From NCBI RefSeq assembly GCF_003284965.1, contig NZ_QMEW01000018.1, forward strand, positions 1-64,000: a stretch of 64,000 bases of DNA, in the 5' to 3' direction. Below, piece by piece: positions 45,703 through 55,200 of this stretch. Made by a program: the position numbers and the translations under genes. The stretch comes from Mycolicibacterium sp. GF69. GTDB taxonomy: Bacteria; Actinomycetota; Actinomycetes; Mycobacteriales; Mycobacteriaceae. Each line of letters begins with the position of its first letter. The first letter of the stretch is position 1. The notes under the pieces were generated by a model that saw only the letters and a program-made list of their open reading frames with translations, was not told the origin of the DNA and made no database searches.

Positions 45703-46122
45703 CTACCGCGGCGCGAAGACGGGAACGAAAGCGCTCTCACCGTCCAGCTCTTGGCGCTCGAAGCGCACCTCGACCCGCAGACCGACATGAACCGAATCGG
45801 GTTCGCAGTCCACGATGTTCGTCGCTATCCGCAGCCCGGGTTGCTCGTCGAGTTCGACGATCGCGACGACATACGGCAGCGGTACGGCGGGATTGAACGG
45901 CTGATGGTTGACGGTGTAGGTGAACACCGTGCCGCGGCCCGAAACCGGATGCGCGTGCAGCTCACCCCCGCAGTCGGGGCAGTCGGCGGCCGGGGGTGAC
46001 ACCCACGACTCGCAGCGCATGCATCGGGTTATCAGCAGTTGGTCACCGCTGCCTCCGGTCCAGAATGCCCGATTGTGGGCGTCGAGGGTCGGCAACAGTC
46101 TGGCCGCGGCGGCGGGTGACAT
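45703..46122 (-). CDS. DUF35/OB-fold zinc-ribbon protein, acyl-CoA-associated
   Basis: 139 residues from ATG 46122 (GTG 46134 possible). N-terminal helix (LLPTLDAHNRAFWTGG), rubredoxin-like zinc ribbon (CMRCESW...CPDCGG) and OB-fold (GRGTVFTYTVNHQPFNPAVP). Such proteins bind acyl-CoA and partner with thiolase-like proteins, as ChsH2-Ltp2 in steroid degradation. Divergent from the thiolase-like gene by 69 nt, so both likely act together. Confidence 0.85.
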   Translation of the reverse strand: MSPAAAARLLPTLDAHNRAFWTGGSGDQLLITRCMRCESWVSPPAADCPDCGGELHAHPVSGRGTVFTYTVNHQPFNPAVPLPYVVAIVELDEQPGLRIATNIVDCEPDSVHVGLRVEVRFERQELDGESAFVPVFAPR

Positions 46123-46191
46123 GTCGTCGGACACGTCTAGGAACGTACAGTCTCCACGGAGTGTCCAACGACGAGGCAAGGCGGTGGCCGG

Positions 46192-47385
46192 TTGAGGACG
46201 TTCGAAAAGGACGCGGTCATCAGCGGCGTGGGCATCTCGCGAATCGGCCGACGCACCGGCATCCCCGGTCTGGAACTGACCATGGAGGCCGTGGACGCCG
46301 CTGTCGCTGACGCCGGCCTGGGTCCGCAAGACATCGACGGAGTCGTCACCTTCGGCGACACGCCGTTGGCCGAAGTCGTTGTGGGACTGGGCGCTCTGGC
46401 CGTCGACCGAGGGTACGGATTTCCGACCGGCGGTGTGCTCACCCCGGTGATGTCAGCGATCATGGCGGTGTCCGAGCGGCGTGCGCGCCATGTGCTGGTG
46501 TATCGGACCGTGCAGATGCTCGGGGGGACGATGACGCAGGCGCCCCCGACGTCGGAGCCCAATCCGTTGGCCAACCCGCCTGTCGAGCCGCGCGCACCCG
46601 GAACCCGCCGCAAGCTCGGACCGTTCGAGGACATCGACGAACTGCTGGCCGCACACGCCTACTCGGCGGCGAACTGGCTGGCCATGCACTGCATGCGACA
46701 TATGGAGCTGTACGGCACGACGAAGGAACAGCTGGGCTGGCTGGCGATCAACAGCAGGCGCAATGCCGGGCTCAATCCGCTTGCGGCTTACCGCGACCCG
46801 ATGACCATGGCCGACTATCTGGGCGCGCGGCCGGTGTCCACGCCGTTCGGGTTGTTCGATTGCGACGTGCCGATCGACGGGTCGATCGCTCTAGTGGTCT
46901 CGCACGCCGATTACGCACCCGACTGCCCGCAGCCGGCTGTTTCGGTGGAAGCCGTTGGTGGAGCGTACGGTTCGGGCGGCTGGTTTCACCGCGAGGACTT
47001 TCCGAAGATGGCGTCAACCGAGGCCGCCGCCGAAATGTGGTCGCGCACCGACCTGACACCGTCGGACGTCGACGTCGCCGAACTTTACGACGGTTTCACC
47101 TTTCTCACGTTCGCCTGGCTCGAGGCGCTGGGGTTCTGCGGCGACGGCGAGGCCGGTCCGTTCGTCGAGGGTGCGACGCGGATCGCTCTTGACGGCGCGC
47201 TGCCCCTCAACACCTATGGCGGACAGCTGTCTGCGGGCCGGATGCACGGTTACTGGCTGCTGCACGAAGCGTGTCTGCAGCTGCGCGGACAGGCTGGTGA
47301 CCGGCAACTGGCGCGCCGCCCCGAAGTGGCGGTCGCCGCGGCAGGCGGCGGGCCGATCGCCGGGTGTTTGCTGCTGACCTGCTAA
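46192..47385 (+). CDS. Thiolase-fold lipid-transfer protein (SCP-x/Ltp type)
   Basis: 397 residues, TTG start (begins MRTFEKDAVISGVGISRIGR). N-terminal thiolase half (LTMEAVDAAVADAGLGPQDI, DGVVTFGD) and C-terminal half (SDVDVAELYDGFTFLTFAWL, NTYGGQLSAGRMHGYWLLHE). The nucleophilic Cys region of true thiolases is not evident, as in Ltp-type aldolases. Likely retro-aldol cleavage of a side-chain CoA ester together with the DUF35 protein. Confidence 0.88.
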   Translation: MRTFEKDAVISGVGISRIGRRTGIPGLELTMEAVDAAVADAGLGPQDIDGVVTFGDTPLAEVVVGLGALAVDRGYGFPTGGVLTPVMSAIMAVSERRARHVLVYRTVQMLGGTMTQAPPTSEPNPLANPPVEPRAPGTRRKLGPFEDIDELLAAHAYSAANWLAMHCMRHMELYGTTKEQLGWLAINSRRNAGLNPLAAYRDPMTMADYLGARPVSTPFGLFDCDVPIDGSIALVVSHADYAPDCPQPAVSVEAVGGAYGSGGWFHREDFPKMASTEAAAEMWSRTDLTPSDVDVAELYDGFTFLTFAWLEALGFCGDGEAGPFVEGATRIALDGALPLNTYGGQLSAGRMHGYWLLHEACLQLRGQAGDRQLARRPEVAVAAAGGGPIAGCLLLTC

Positions 47386-47386
47386 C

Positions 47387-47779
47387 TCACTTCTCGGCGC
47401 GTTGCGGCCTGTCCGGGGGGCGCAGTGCACCCCATAGCCCGACGCCGATACCGATGACCGCTCCGCCGAGGCCGATGACCTGCTGGGAGCGCTTCATCTC
47501 GTGGTGCACGGCCATGCCGCCGAGCAGATCGGCCGCGTCGGCGCCACCGGACGCCAAAAACCATCCCCTGGTGTCGCGGCCCCGCACCGCGGAGGCGAGC
47601 AGCAGGCCGCCGATGAGCGCGTCGCGGTAGCCCATCGAACGCAACAGCAACTGTGCGGTGGGCGTCGGCTCCTCGGGGGCACCCCAGAGTCGGTTGGCGC
47701 GCAGCGGATCGATCAGGAAGGACACGCCGGAGGCGAAGCGGATACTGCCCGCGACGAGCGCGGCGCGATCGAGTGGCAT
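47387..47779 (-). CDS. Small membrane protein, DUF4267-like
   Basis: 130 residues, three or four predicted membrane helices (VAGSIRFASGVSFLIDPLRA, YRDALIGGLLLASAVRG, VIGLGGAVIGIGVGLWGALR). Sequence includes RSMGYRDALIG and WFLASGGADAADLLGG, which resemble the DUF4267 family. Function unknown. Convergent with the thiolase-like gene, with only 1 nt between the stops. Confidence 0.7.
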   Translation of the reverse strand: MPLDRAALVAGSIRFASGVSFLIDPLRANRLWGAPEEPTPTAQLLLRSMGYRDALIGGLLLASAVRGRDTRGWFLASGGADAADLLGGMAVHHEMKRSQQVIGLGGAVIGIGVGLWGALRPPDRPQRAEK

Positions 47780-47891
47780 GGCCGCAGCCTAAGTGGCAAC
47801 GGCGCGAGGCGAGCCGCTTTCCGGTTCAGGCTTTGTCGGATCGGTCGCTGGCGTTGCCGGTTTCGGTGTGCAGTCCGCCGCGGGCTCCGAG

Positions 47892-48803
47892 TCACCTGCC
47901 GTGGGTGGCGAAGAACTGCCCGGTGGATTGGGACGCGTCGAACGCGGCGAGCAGGCCGCCGGGCCAGACGTGGCCGCCGCCGTCGATCTGCACGAACACC
48001 ACCTCGGTTCCGTCCGCGCAGCCGGCGGCCGCGAACCGGTGGACGCTGCCCTGCACCTGGTCGACCGGGGGTGGACAGCCGTCGATGTCGCGCCACCGCT
48101 GCGCCATCGCAGGCGGCGCCACGATGTCGCTGGGGCCGCCACGGCCCAGCATCGGTCCCCCGGCGAACGGCACGACGGGATCTGCCGTGCCGTTCACCGC
48201 CAGTACCGAAACCGGCTGCGACGGCGCGCACGGGAATCCCGCCGCCAGCGAGGCCGCGACCGGAGCCACCGCGGCGAAGACGTCGCCACGTTCACACGCC
48301 AACCGCGACACCATGAAGCCGCCCGCCGAGGTCCCGGTGGCGAATACGTGGCCGGGGTCGATGCCGTACTCCTGACGAAGCCGATCCACCAGCGCGACAA
48401 GGAATCCGACGTCGTCGACGCCCTGGCGGTCGGGCACCGAAGCGCCGCGTCCATCCGCCCAGCTCATATCGATGCCGTCGGGATAGGCCACCACGAAGCC
48501 GTACTGGTCGGCGATCGCGTTGTAGTTGGTCGTCCCTGCCTGCGCCGGCCCGGTCATCCCGGCGCCGTGCAGGTTGAGCACGAGTCCGGTCGGGCGATCG
48601 ATTCCGGGCGGTGCGTGCACCTGATAGGTGCGGTTCAACCCGCCGACCATCAGCGCGCCCGCGGCGTCGCCACCGGGGAACGCCGAGGCCCGTTCGCCGC
48701 CAGAGCCGAAGAGACAGCACAGAGCCGCGAGCACGATCGCCGATCGCGCGATCGCGGTTTTCATCGGCGCTGCGGCGCGATTGCTTCTGGAACAAGCCGT
48801 CAT
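47892..48803 (-). CDS. Secreted PHB-depolymerase-type esterase (LpqC-like)
   Basis: 303 residues from ATG 48803; ATG 48764 would still leave a signal peptide (IARSAIVLAALCCLFGSGGE). Alpha/beta hydrolase with oxyanion strand GLVLNLHGAGMTGP, nucleophile elbow FATGTSAGGFMVSRLA, Asp in VNGTADPVVPFAGG and His in DGGGHVWPGG. Esterase_PHB family; similar proteins include acetyl-xylan/feruloyl esterases and mycobacterial LpqC. The natural substrate is unknown. Confidence 0.88.
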   Translation of the reverse strand: MTACSRSNRAAAPMKTAIARSAIVLAALCCLFGSGGERASAFPGGDAAGALMVGGLNRTYQVHAPPGIDRPTGLVLNLHGAGMTGPAQAGTTNYNAIADQYGFVVAYPDGIDMSWADGRGASVPDRQGVDDVGFLVALVDRLRQEYGIDPGHVFATGTSAGGFMVSRLACERGDVFAAVAPVAASLAAGFPCAPSQPVSVLAVNGTADPVVPFAGGPMLGRGGPSDIVAPPAMAQRWRDIDGCPPPVDQVQGSVHRFAAAGCADGTEVVFVQIDGGGHVWPGGLLAAFDASQSTGQFFATHGR

Positions 48804-48954
48804 CGAGACCCGCACTCCCCCTTTCCGGTCCTCGGCGCGAACGTAATGCACCGCGGTTGACCGTGTTCACCTTTTCTCCCGGTCGGCCCTGTTCGACCCC
48901 GCGAGCAACAGGAGCCGCCCCCAAACAGGACGAGCGATCGCGAGGAATCCAACG

Positions 48955-50286
48955 TCAGCGTCGCGTCGCGGCATGGGCCGCCAGATACAACACCGCGCCC
49001 ACCGCCACCAGGATCGCGCCGAAGAGCCAGACCTCGGCGGTCTGCTGAGTCAGCAGCAGCACACAGGACGCGACGCCGAGCACCGGCACCGCCGTCCACA
49101 CCCGGAAATGCGGATGGTCGACCGGGTCGCGGCGAAGCACCAGCACCGCGATGTTCGTCGAGATGAACACGACCAACAGCAGCAGCACCACCGTCTCGGC
49201 GAGCGTGGACAGGTCGCCGAGCAGGCTGAGCACCATCGCGACCGCGGTCGTCGCGACGATCGCCGTCCACGGCGTACGCCGCCGCGGCAAAACACGACCG
49301 AGCACGCTGGGCAGCAGACCGTGTTCGGCCATACCGTAGGTGAGCCGGCTCGCCATGATCATCGTCAGCAGCGCGCCGTTGGCGACCGCGACGAGCGCGA
49401 TCGCGCTGAAGATCCAGTCGGGCATGCCCACCCCCGACGCCGAAACCACGTCGAGCAGCGGCCCGGACGACTGCGAGAGTTCTTCGGCAGGCAGCGCCGT
49501 CGCGCTCGCCACACCCACCAGGGCGTAGAGGACCCCGGCGGTGATGAGGGCGCCGAACAGCGCCGTGGGATACACCTTGCTCGGATTGCGGATCTCTTCG
49601 GCGACGTTGGCCGATGTCTCGAAGCCGACGAACGAGTAGTACGCGACGATCGCCCCGCTCAGGATCGCCAGCGCCGGGGTCGCCCCGTCCGGGAACGCGG
49701 TGATACGGCTGACGTCGCCGCGGCCGGCGCCGACCATGACCGATACGGCGATGACGACGATCAGCAGACCGGTCAACTCGATCACGGTCATCACGACGTT
49801 GCTCTTCACCGACTCGCTGATGCCCCGTGCGTTCAAGCAACCGATCAGCGCGAGGAAGACGATCGCCGCGGGGACGGCCGGTACGTCGATGAACGTCGAG
49901 AGGTAGTCACCCGCGAACGCGAGCGCCAACCCGGCCGCGCTCGTCACACCCGCGGCAAGCATGCAGAAACCGACCAGAAACGAGATTGCGGGTTGGCCGA
50001 ACGCGCGTTCCGCGAAGACCGCTGCGCCGCCGGCCTTCGGGTACTTCGTCACGAGTTCGGCATAGGAACCGGCCGTCAGTAGCGCCAGCAGCAGCGCCAC
50101 GAGCAGCGGTGCCCACAACGCGCCGCCGACGTCGCCGGCCAACACCCCCATCAGCGCGTAGATACCGGCCCCGAGTACATCGCCGAGGATGAACAGGAAC
50201 AGCAGCGGCCCGGTGATTCCGCGTTTCAGTTTGTCGCCGGTGGTCGTGTCGGAATCGCCGGCCTGCGCTTTGGCCGCAGAGGTCAT
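48955..50286 (-). CDS. APC family amino acid permease
   Basis: 443 residues from ATG 50286; about twelve membrane helices. Unwound-helix motif in helix 1 (GDVLGAGIYALMG), ALLTAGSYAELVTKYPKAGG in helix 2-3, and FVGFETSANVAEEIRNPSKV in helix 6, typical of cationic or branched amino-acid transporters. C-terminal Arg cluster. Substrate not certain. Divergent from the DUF4185 gene. Confidence 0.9.
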   Translation of the reverse strand: MTSAAKAQAGDSDTTTGDKLKRGITGPLLFLFILGDVLGAGIYALMGVLAGDVGGALWAPLLVALLLALLTAGSYAELVTKYPKAGGAAVFAERAFGQPAISFLVGFCMLAAGVTSAAGLALAFAGDYLSTFIDVPAVPAAIVFLALIGCLNARGISESVKSNVVMTVIELTGLLIVVIAVSVMVGAGRGDVSRITAFPDGATPALAILSGAIVAYYSFVGFETSANVAEEIRNPSKVYPTALFGALITAGVLYALVGVASATALPAEELSQSSGPLLDVVSASGVGMPDWIFSAIALVAVANGALLTMIMASRLTYGMAEHGLLPSVLGRVLPRRRTPWTAIVATTAVAMVLSLLGDLSTLAETVVLLLLVVFISTNIAVLVLRRDPVDHPHFRVWTAVPVLGVASCVLLLTQQTAEVWLFGAILVAVGAVLYLAAHAATRR

Positions 50287-50436
50287 GGCGTTCTTGATAC
50301 CCCGCGCGTCCGCCCGGTACGCGATTTGGGCGTGAAAACGAACGCTCAGCGCACGCAATCACGCACAGATCGCCGGTTGCGGAGGATCGCGACACGGTCA
50401 CAGCTGGATACCGTTGCGGACACCAAGATCACAATC

Positions 50437-50459
50437 GTCACTTTGGTCACTAACGTCAC
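50437..50459 (+). repeat. Three GTCAC direct repeats with 9-nt period
   Basis: GTCAC at 50437, 50446 and 50455, in the promoter region about 52 nt upstream of the DUF4185 gene. Possible activator site. Confidence 0.4.
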
Positions 50460-50510
50460 ATCCGCCCATCGCTGACGTCGCTTCGACGTCCGCCTTCGGA
50501 AAGGTGTGAC

Positions 50511-51947
50511 ATGTCGCCGCGTCCGCGCATCGCCTCGATCTCGGTGGCCTCGGCAACCGTGATCGGCCTGACCCTCGCAATGGGCGTAGCCCCGTCGGCG
50601 ACGGCCGAACCCTGTACGGGCGCCGCGGCGGCCGTGCAACCTCCAGCCGCGCCGAACACCGAAGCGACGCCCGCCCTCCCCGGCGGGCCGCCGGTGGGAC
50701 ACCGGCCCCGCAACGCCAACGAAGGGGCGCCGCTACCGCGCCTCGGCCGACTACCCGCCGAAATCCTCAACTCGGTGTCGTCTGACTCGGCGACCGTGGA
50801 GCAACAGGCAGGCGTGCGACCCGCGCCGGCACCGCCGGCCGCCGATCAACCTGCGGCACAGGAAGTTACCGCAGCCTCTCCCCCCGACCCGCCTCCCCCG
50901 CCCGCACCGCCCGGAACGACCCTTGTGGGCTGGGTGACCGGCCCGGAGAGTCCGAACAACACGATCGGGCGCTTCGCGATCACCGGTACCGACCTCGGGA
51001 TCATGTGGGACAACGGCGATCCCGCCAACCGGCAGGTGCTGATGGCCTTCGGCGACACCTACGGCTACTGCAGTGTGCGCGGTCAGCAGTGGCGGTACAA
51101 CACACTGTTCCGCACCCAGGACGGCGCCCTGTCGAAAACGGTCGCCGTGCCCGACGGCATACTCGCCAACCGGTATTCCGGTTCACCGTTGTGGGCGCCC
51201 GGCCTCTCCAAGCAGATCATCAACAGCACCAAATGGGCGCCGAACGAGAAGGGCATCATCCCGACGGCGGGAATCGCCGCGGGCGGCAAACAATACGTGA
51301 ACTTCATGTCGATCAAGAACTGGGACGCCGACGGGCGATGGACGACGAACTTCTCGGCGATCGCGGTCTCCCCCGACAACGGCGAGCACTGGGGCGTCTA
51401 TCCCGGTTCAGTCCGGGCGGCCCGCGAGGGCGACGTCTCGGGTGCGAAGTATGTCCCCGGAAACGAAAACTTCCAGCAGGGCGCGTTCCTCAAACCCGGC
51501 CCGGGTGATCCCTACCTGTACACGTTCGGCACACCGTCCGGCCGAGGTGGTGCCGCCTACATCGCGCGCATACCACAGGGTGCGGTGCCCGACCCCAATC
51601 GCTACGAGTACTGGAACGCGGCGCAGAACACTTGGGTACCAAGGGATCCCGGTGCGGCAACGGTGGTGATTCCCGGACCGGTGGGTGAAATGTCGGCCCA
51701 GTACAACACCTACCTCAAGCAGTACCTGGTGCTGTACTGCAACGGCGCCAACGACGTCGTGGCGCGGATGGCGCCCGCCCCGCAGGGTCCGTACGGCCCA
51801 GAGCAGTTGCTGGTGCGGTCGTGGGACATTCCGGGCGGCATCTACGCGCCGTTCCTGCACCCGTGGTCGACCGGCAAGGAGTTGTACTTCAACCTGTCGC
51901 TGTGGTCGGCCTACAACGTCATGCTGATGCGCACCGTGCTGCCGTAA
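50511..51947 (+). CDS. Secreted DUF4185 protein, putative endo-D-arabinanase
   Basis: 478 residues. Signal peptide MSPRPRIASISVASATVIGL ... SATA, then a 110-residue Pro/Ala-rich linker and the DUF4185 five-bladed propeller (GWVTGPESPNNTIGRFAITG, VLMAFGDTYGYCSV, FMSIKNWDADGRW, KYVPGNENFQQGAF, MSAQYNTYLKQYLVLY). DUF4185 members from mycobacteria and phages have been shown to cleave D-arabinan of the cell wall (family GH183). The acidic pair in AFGDTYG and nearby Asp residues could be catalytic. Good AAAGG precedes the ATG. Confidence 0.85.
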   Translation: MSPRPRIASISVASATVIGLTLAMGVAPSATAEPCTGAAAAVQPPAAPNTEATPALPGGPPVGHRPRNANEGAPLPRLGRLPAEILNSVSSDSATVEQQAGVRPAPAPPAADQPAAQEVTAASPPDPPPPPAPPGTTLVGWVTGPESPNNTIGRFAITGTDLGIMWDNGDPANRQVLMAFGDTYGYCSVRGQQWRYNTLFRTQDGALSKTVAVPDGILANRYSGSPLWAPGLSKQIINSTKWAPNEKGIIPTAGIAAGGKQYVNFMSIKNWDADGRWTTNFSAIAVSPDNGEHWGVYPGSVRAAREGDVSGAKYVPGNENFQQGAFLKPGPGDPYLYTFGTPSGRGGAAYIARIPQGAVPDPNRYEYWNAAQNTWVPRDPGAATVVIPGPVGEMSAQYNTYLKQYLVLYCNGANDVVARMAPAPQGPYGPEQLLVRSWDIPGGIYAPFLHPWSTGKELYFNLSLWSAYNVMLMRTVLP

Positions 51948-51957
51948 TCTCTGCCGC

Positions 51958-52278
51958 TCAGTTCTGTTCCGCTGCTTGCACTTCGACCACCGAGGTCAGG
52001 CCGCTGATGGTCAGGACCGGCATCAGGATGGGGTTGGCGATGATCCGGCGGATTCGCTCGGCGTATTCGTACAGCGCGTTGATCGCGCCGCTGTCGAGGT
52101 AGTCGACCGCCCTCAGGTCGACGATCAGCCTTGCGACGTCGTCGTTCTGGTCGTTCACGGCGGCGGCGATGGCCTTAATGAACGCCTCGATGTTGCTCAG
52201 GTCGAGTTCCCCGGTTGCGGACAGCAGCACTGTGCCGTCCCCTCGGCGGCCGGTGTGCAGGGTCAGCGGGGTGGGCAT
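51958..52278 (-). CDS. STAS-domain anti-sigma-factor antagonist
   Basis: 106 residues. STAS fold with phosphorylatable Ser in VDYLDSGAINALYEYAERIR. Start ATG overlaps the stop of the hybrid kinase (TGATG), so it is its immediate partner. When unphosphorylated it should capture the RsbW-like kinase domain and free the sigma factor. Confidence 0.9.
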   Translation of the reverse strand: MPTPLTLHTGRRGDGTVLLSATGELDLSNIEAFIKAIAAAVNDQNDDVARLIVDLRAVDYLDSGAINALYEYAERIRRIIANPILMPVLTISGLTSVVEVQAAEQN

Positions 52279-55200
52279 CAGGCGATCCTCGTGTGCATGC
52301 TGATCGTCGTGCCCGCATCGCCGGGCTCGATCGAGACATCACCCATGAGCGCGCGCATCAGCGCGATGCCGCGGCCGCGGTGCGCCGCGGGGTCGAAGTG
52401 CGGCGTCTTCCAGGCGCCGGTGTCGACGACCATGAGGTGCAGCCGGTCGGCCAGCGCCGTCGCGCGCAGAGACACCGTGCCCTCGGGATGGTCGCGGTGC
52501 CCGTGCTCGACGGCATTGGCGAGCGCCTCGCCCGTCGCGATGAGCACGTCGAGCGTCTGTGTCGGATCCACCCCGGCCTGCACCAGCCATTTGCGCAATG
52601 CGGCCCGAGCCTCCGCCAATTCACCTGCAGCCGCCGTGAATTCGAGTTCCAACGGCGCCGGCTGACGGTACAACAGCATCGCCACGTCGTCCTGGTATCC
52701 GTACCTGGGCGCCAGCCGCGACATGATCTCGTCGGCCAGGTCGTCGAGCGTGCTCGTCGGATGGTTCTCGAGCACATCGGTGGCGCGGCGGATGCCCTTG
52801 TCCAGTGGCTCGCGGCGACGCTCGACCAGCCCGTCGGTGTAGAGCAGCAGGGTCGCCCGAGACGGCATGACGTAGCGGCCCTCCGGACGGGTGTGGTCGT
52901 AGGGCAACCCGAGCGGAGTGACCGAGGCATCGTCAAGCAGCCGACTGCTGCCGTCGGGCAGCACCACGACAGGGGGCGGGTGCCCCGCACTGGAGTACGA
53001 CAGCTCACCGGTCTCCGGGGTGAGCACGGCGCAGAACGCCGTCGTACAGCGCGCGCCCGGCAACCGAGCGGCGAACCGGTCGAGAGCCGACAGCGCTGCC
53101 GCCGGTCCCGGATTCTCGAGCAGCAGCGCGCGGCAAGCGCTCCTCAGCTGGCCCATCACGGTTGCGGCAGGCAGGCCGTGGCCCACGCAGTCGCCGACGA
53201 TCAACGCGATCCGGCCGTCGTCGAGATCGACTACGTCGTACCAGTCACCGCCCACCTGAAGCGGGCGGGTGGCCGGTTGGTATCGCACGGCGAACCCGCT
53301 GGAGAGGCTGGGCCCCAGAATCGCATGTTGCAGCGCGAGCGCGGTTTCGCGTTGCTGGTCGAGTTGGTGCACCCGCTGCAGACCCTGGCCGAGGCGGCCG
53401 GCCAGGACGGCGAGCAGCGTCTGGTCCTCGCGTGTGAACGGTTGCCGCTCGGCCAATTCGACGTAGATGATGAGCACCCCGCGCGGATGCTGCAGGGCGA
53501 TGCGCGCCGATCCGGGGTCCGAGGTGTCGGCGACGAGCGTGTCGGCAAAGCGCGACGAGGTGATCGCGAGTTTGGTGGCGGCCGGCAGATCCTGCCACTG
53601 CGCCGGCGCGCCTGAACAGATCAGGCCGGCCGGTTCGAGCACCGTCTCGGCTTCGTCAGCCGAAAAGGTGACGGCCAGAACGCGGCGCGCGCGCCACAGC
53701 TCACGCAGTTCGCCGGCGGCCGCCCGTACCGCGTCGTCGAGCGTATCCGCTTGGGCGAGTTGTTGGTTGAGTGCAGCCAACGCGGCCTCGCGCTGCTCGG
53801 TGTAGTGCTCGGCGGTCACGTCGCGGAAGGTGCCGACCATCACGCGCCGGCCGGTGTCCATCTCCTCGACCTGGTTGAAGGTGAACGTGACCCACAAGCG
53901 GTGCCCGTCGCGGTGGCGGACCGGAACGGTCTGCCTGCCATGCGGTTCGGCCAGGATCTGCGCCAGCACCTCTAGGGCCCGGCGGTGCGCTTCGGGGTCC
54001 ACCTCGGCCTGCGGCCACCACGGTTGCATGGGCTCATATGGCAAACCCTCGACGCCGTATCCGAGGATGTCGGTGAACGCCGCGTTGATCTCGATCACCG
54101 CGCCACGTTCGTCGCACACGAAGAACGCTTCTTGCAGCGACTCGATCAGGGCGGTGCGCCAGCGCGCGTGGTGGTTACGCAACCGGGCGAGCTTGACGTT
54201 GGCCCGCACGCGGGCGAGCAGTTCGGCGGCGGCGAACGGCTTGACCAGATAGTCGTCGGCGCCGGCCTGCAGACCCTCGATGGCGGCTTCCTGTCCGGCG
54301 CGCGCGGACAGCATGAGCACCGGCACCGCCGCGGTGCGCGGGTCCGACCGCAACGCGGTGACCAGTTGCAGGCCGTCCAGTCGCGGCATCATCACGTCGC
54401 TGATCACCATGTCCGGCAGGTCCGCGCGGACCGCGTCCAACGCCTCTTGACCGTCGCCGACCACGTCGACGAGGTAGCCGTGGTTGCGCAACATCCGGGC
54501 GAGGTAGTCACGCATGTCGGCGTTGTCGTCGGCGATCAGAACGCGCGGGACCGCAGCGGTGTCGAGCACGGGAGCGGATTCGTTCGCTACTTCGGGCGGC
54601 GTCTCGTATATGTAGGCTTCGCCGTCGGACGGCAGCCAGCGCAGCGCCTCCTGGAGGTAAGGCTCGGCGCTTTCGTTCGCCGACCGGGCCGGCGTCGGCG
54701 GCGCGAGCGCATCAGCCGGAAGATGCGCGGCGCCGAACGGCAGCCGGATCGTGAAGGTGGTGCCGGCGCCTTCGGTGCTCTCGACACTGATGGCTCCGCT
54801 GTGAAGTTCGATCAGCTCCTTGACCAAGGCCAACCCGATGCCGCTGCCCTCGTTGGACCGCGCGCGCGTGTTGTCGATGCGGTGGAAGCGTTCGAACAAG
54901 TGAGGTATCTGCGCGGCGGCCACTCCGACGCCGGTGTCGGAGACGGTCACCATCGCCTCGGCACCGTCTCGGGCCACGCTGACCGAGATCCCCCCGGTGA
55001 ACGTGAACTTCAGCGCGTTCGAAAGAAGGTTGAACACCACCTTCTCCCATGAGTCGCGGTCGATGTAGACCATGTCGTCGAGGGCAGCGCGCTCCACGCT
55101 GAAGCTGAGCCCGGCCCGCTCGACCGCAGACTGGAAGACGCTGGCGAGTTCGGCTGTCACCGCGCCCAGATCGACCGGCGCGAAATTGGCCTGCATGCGT

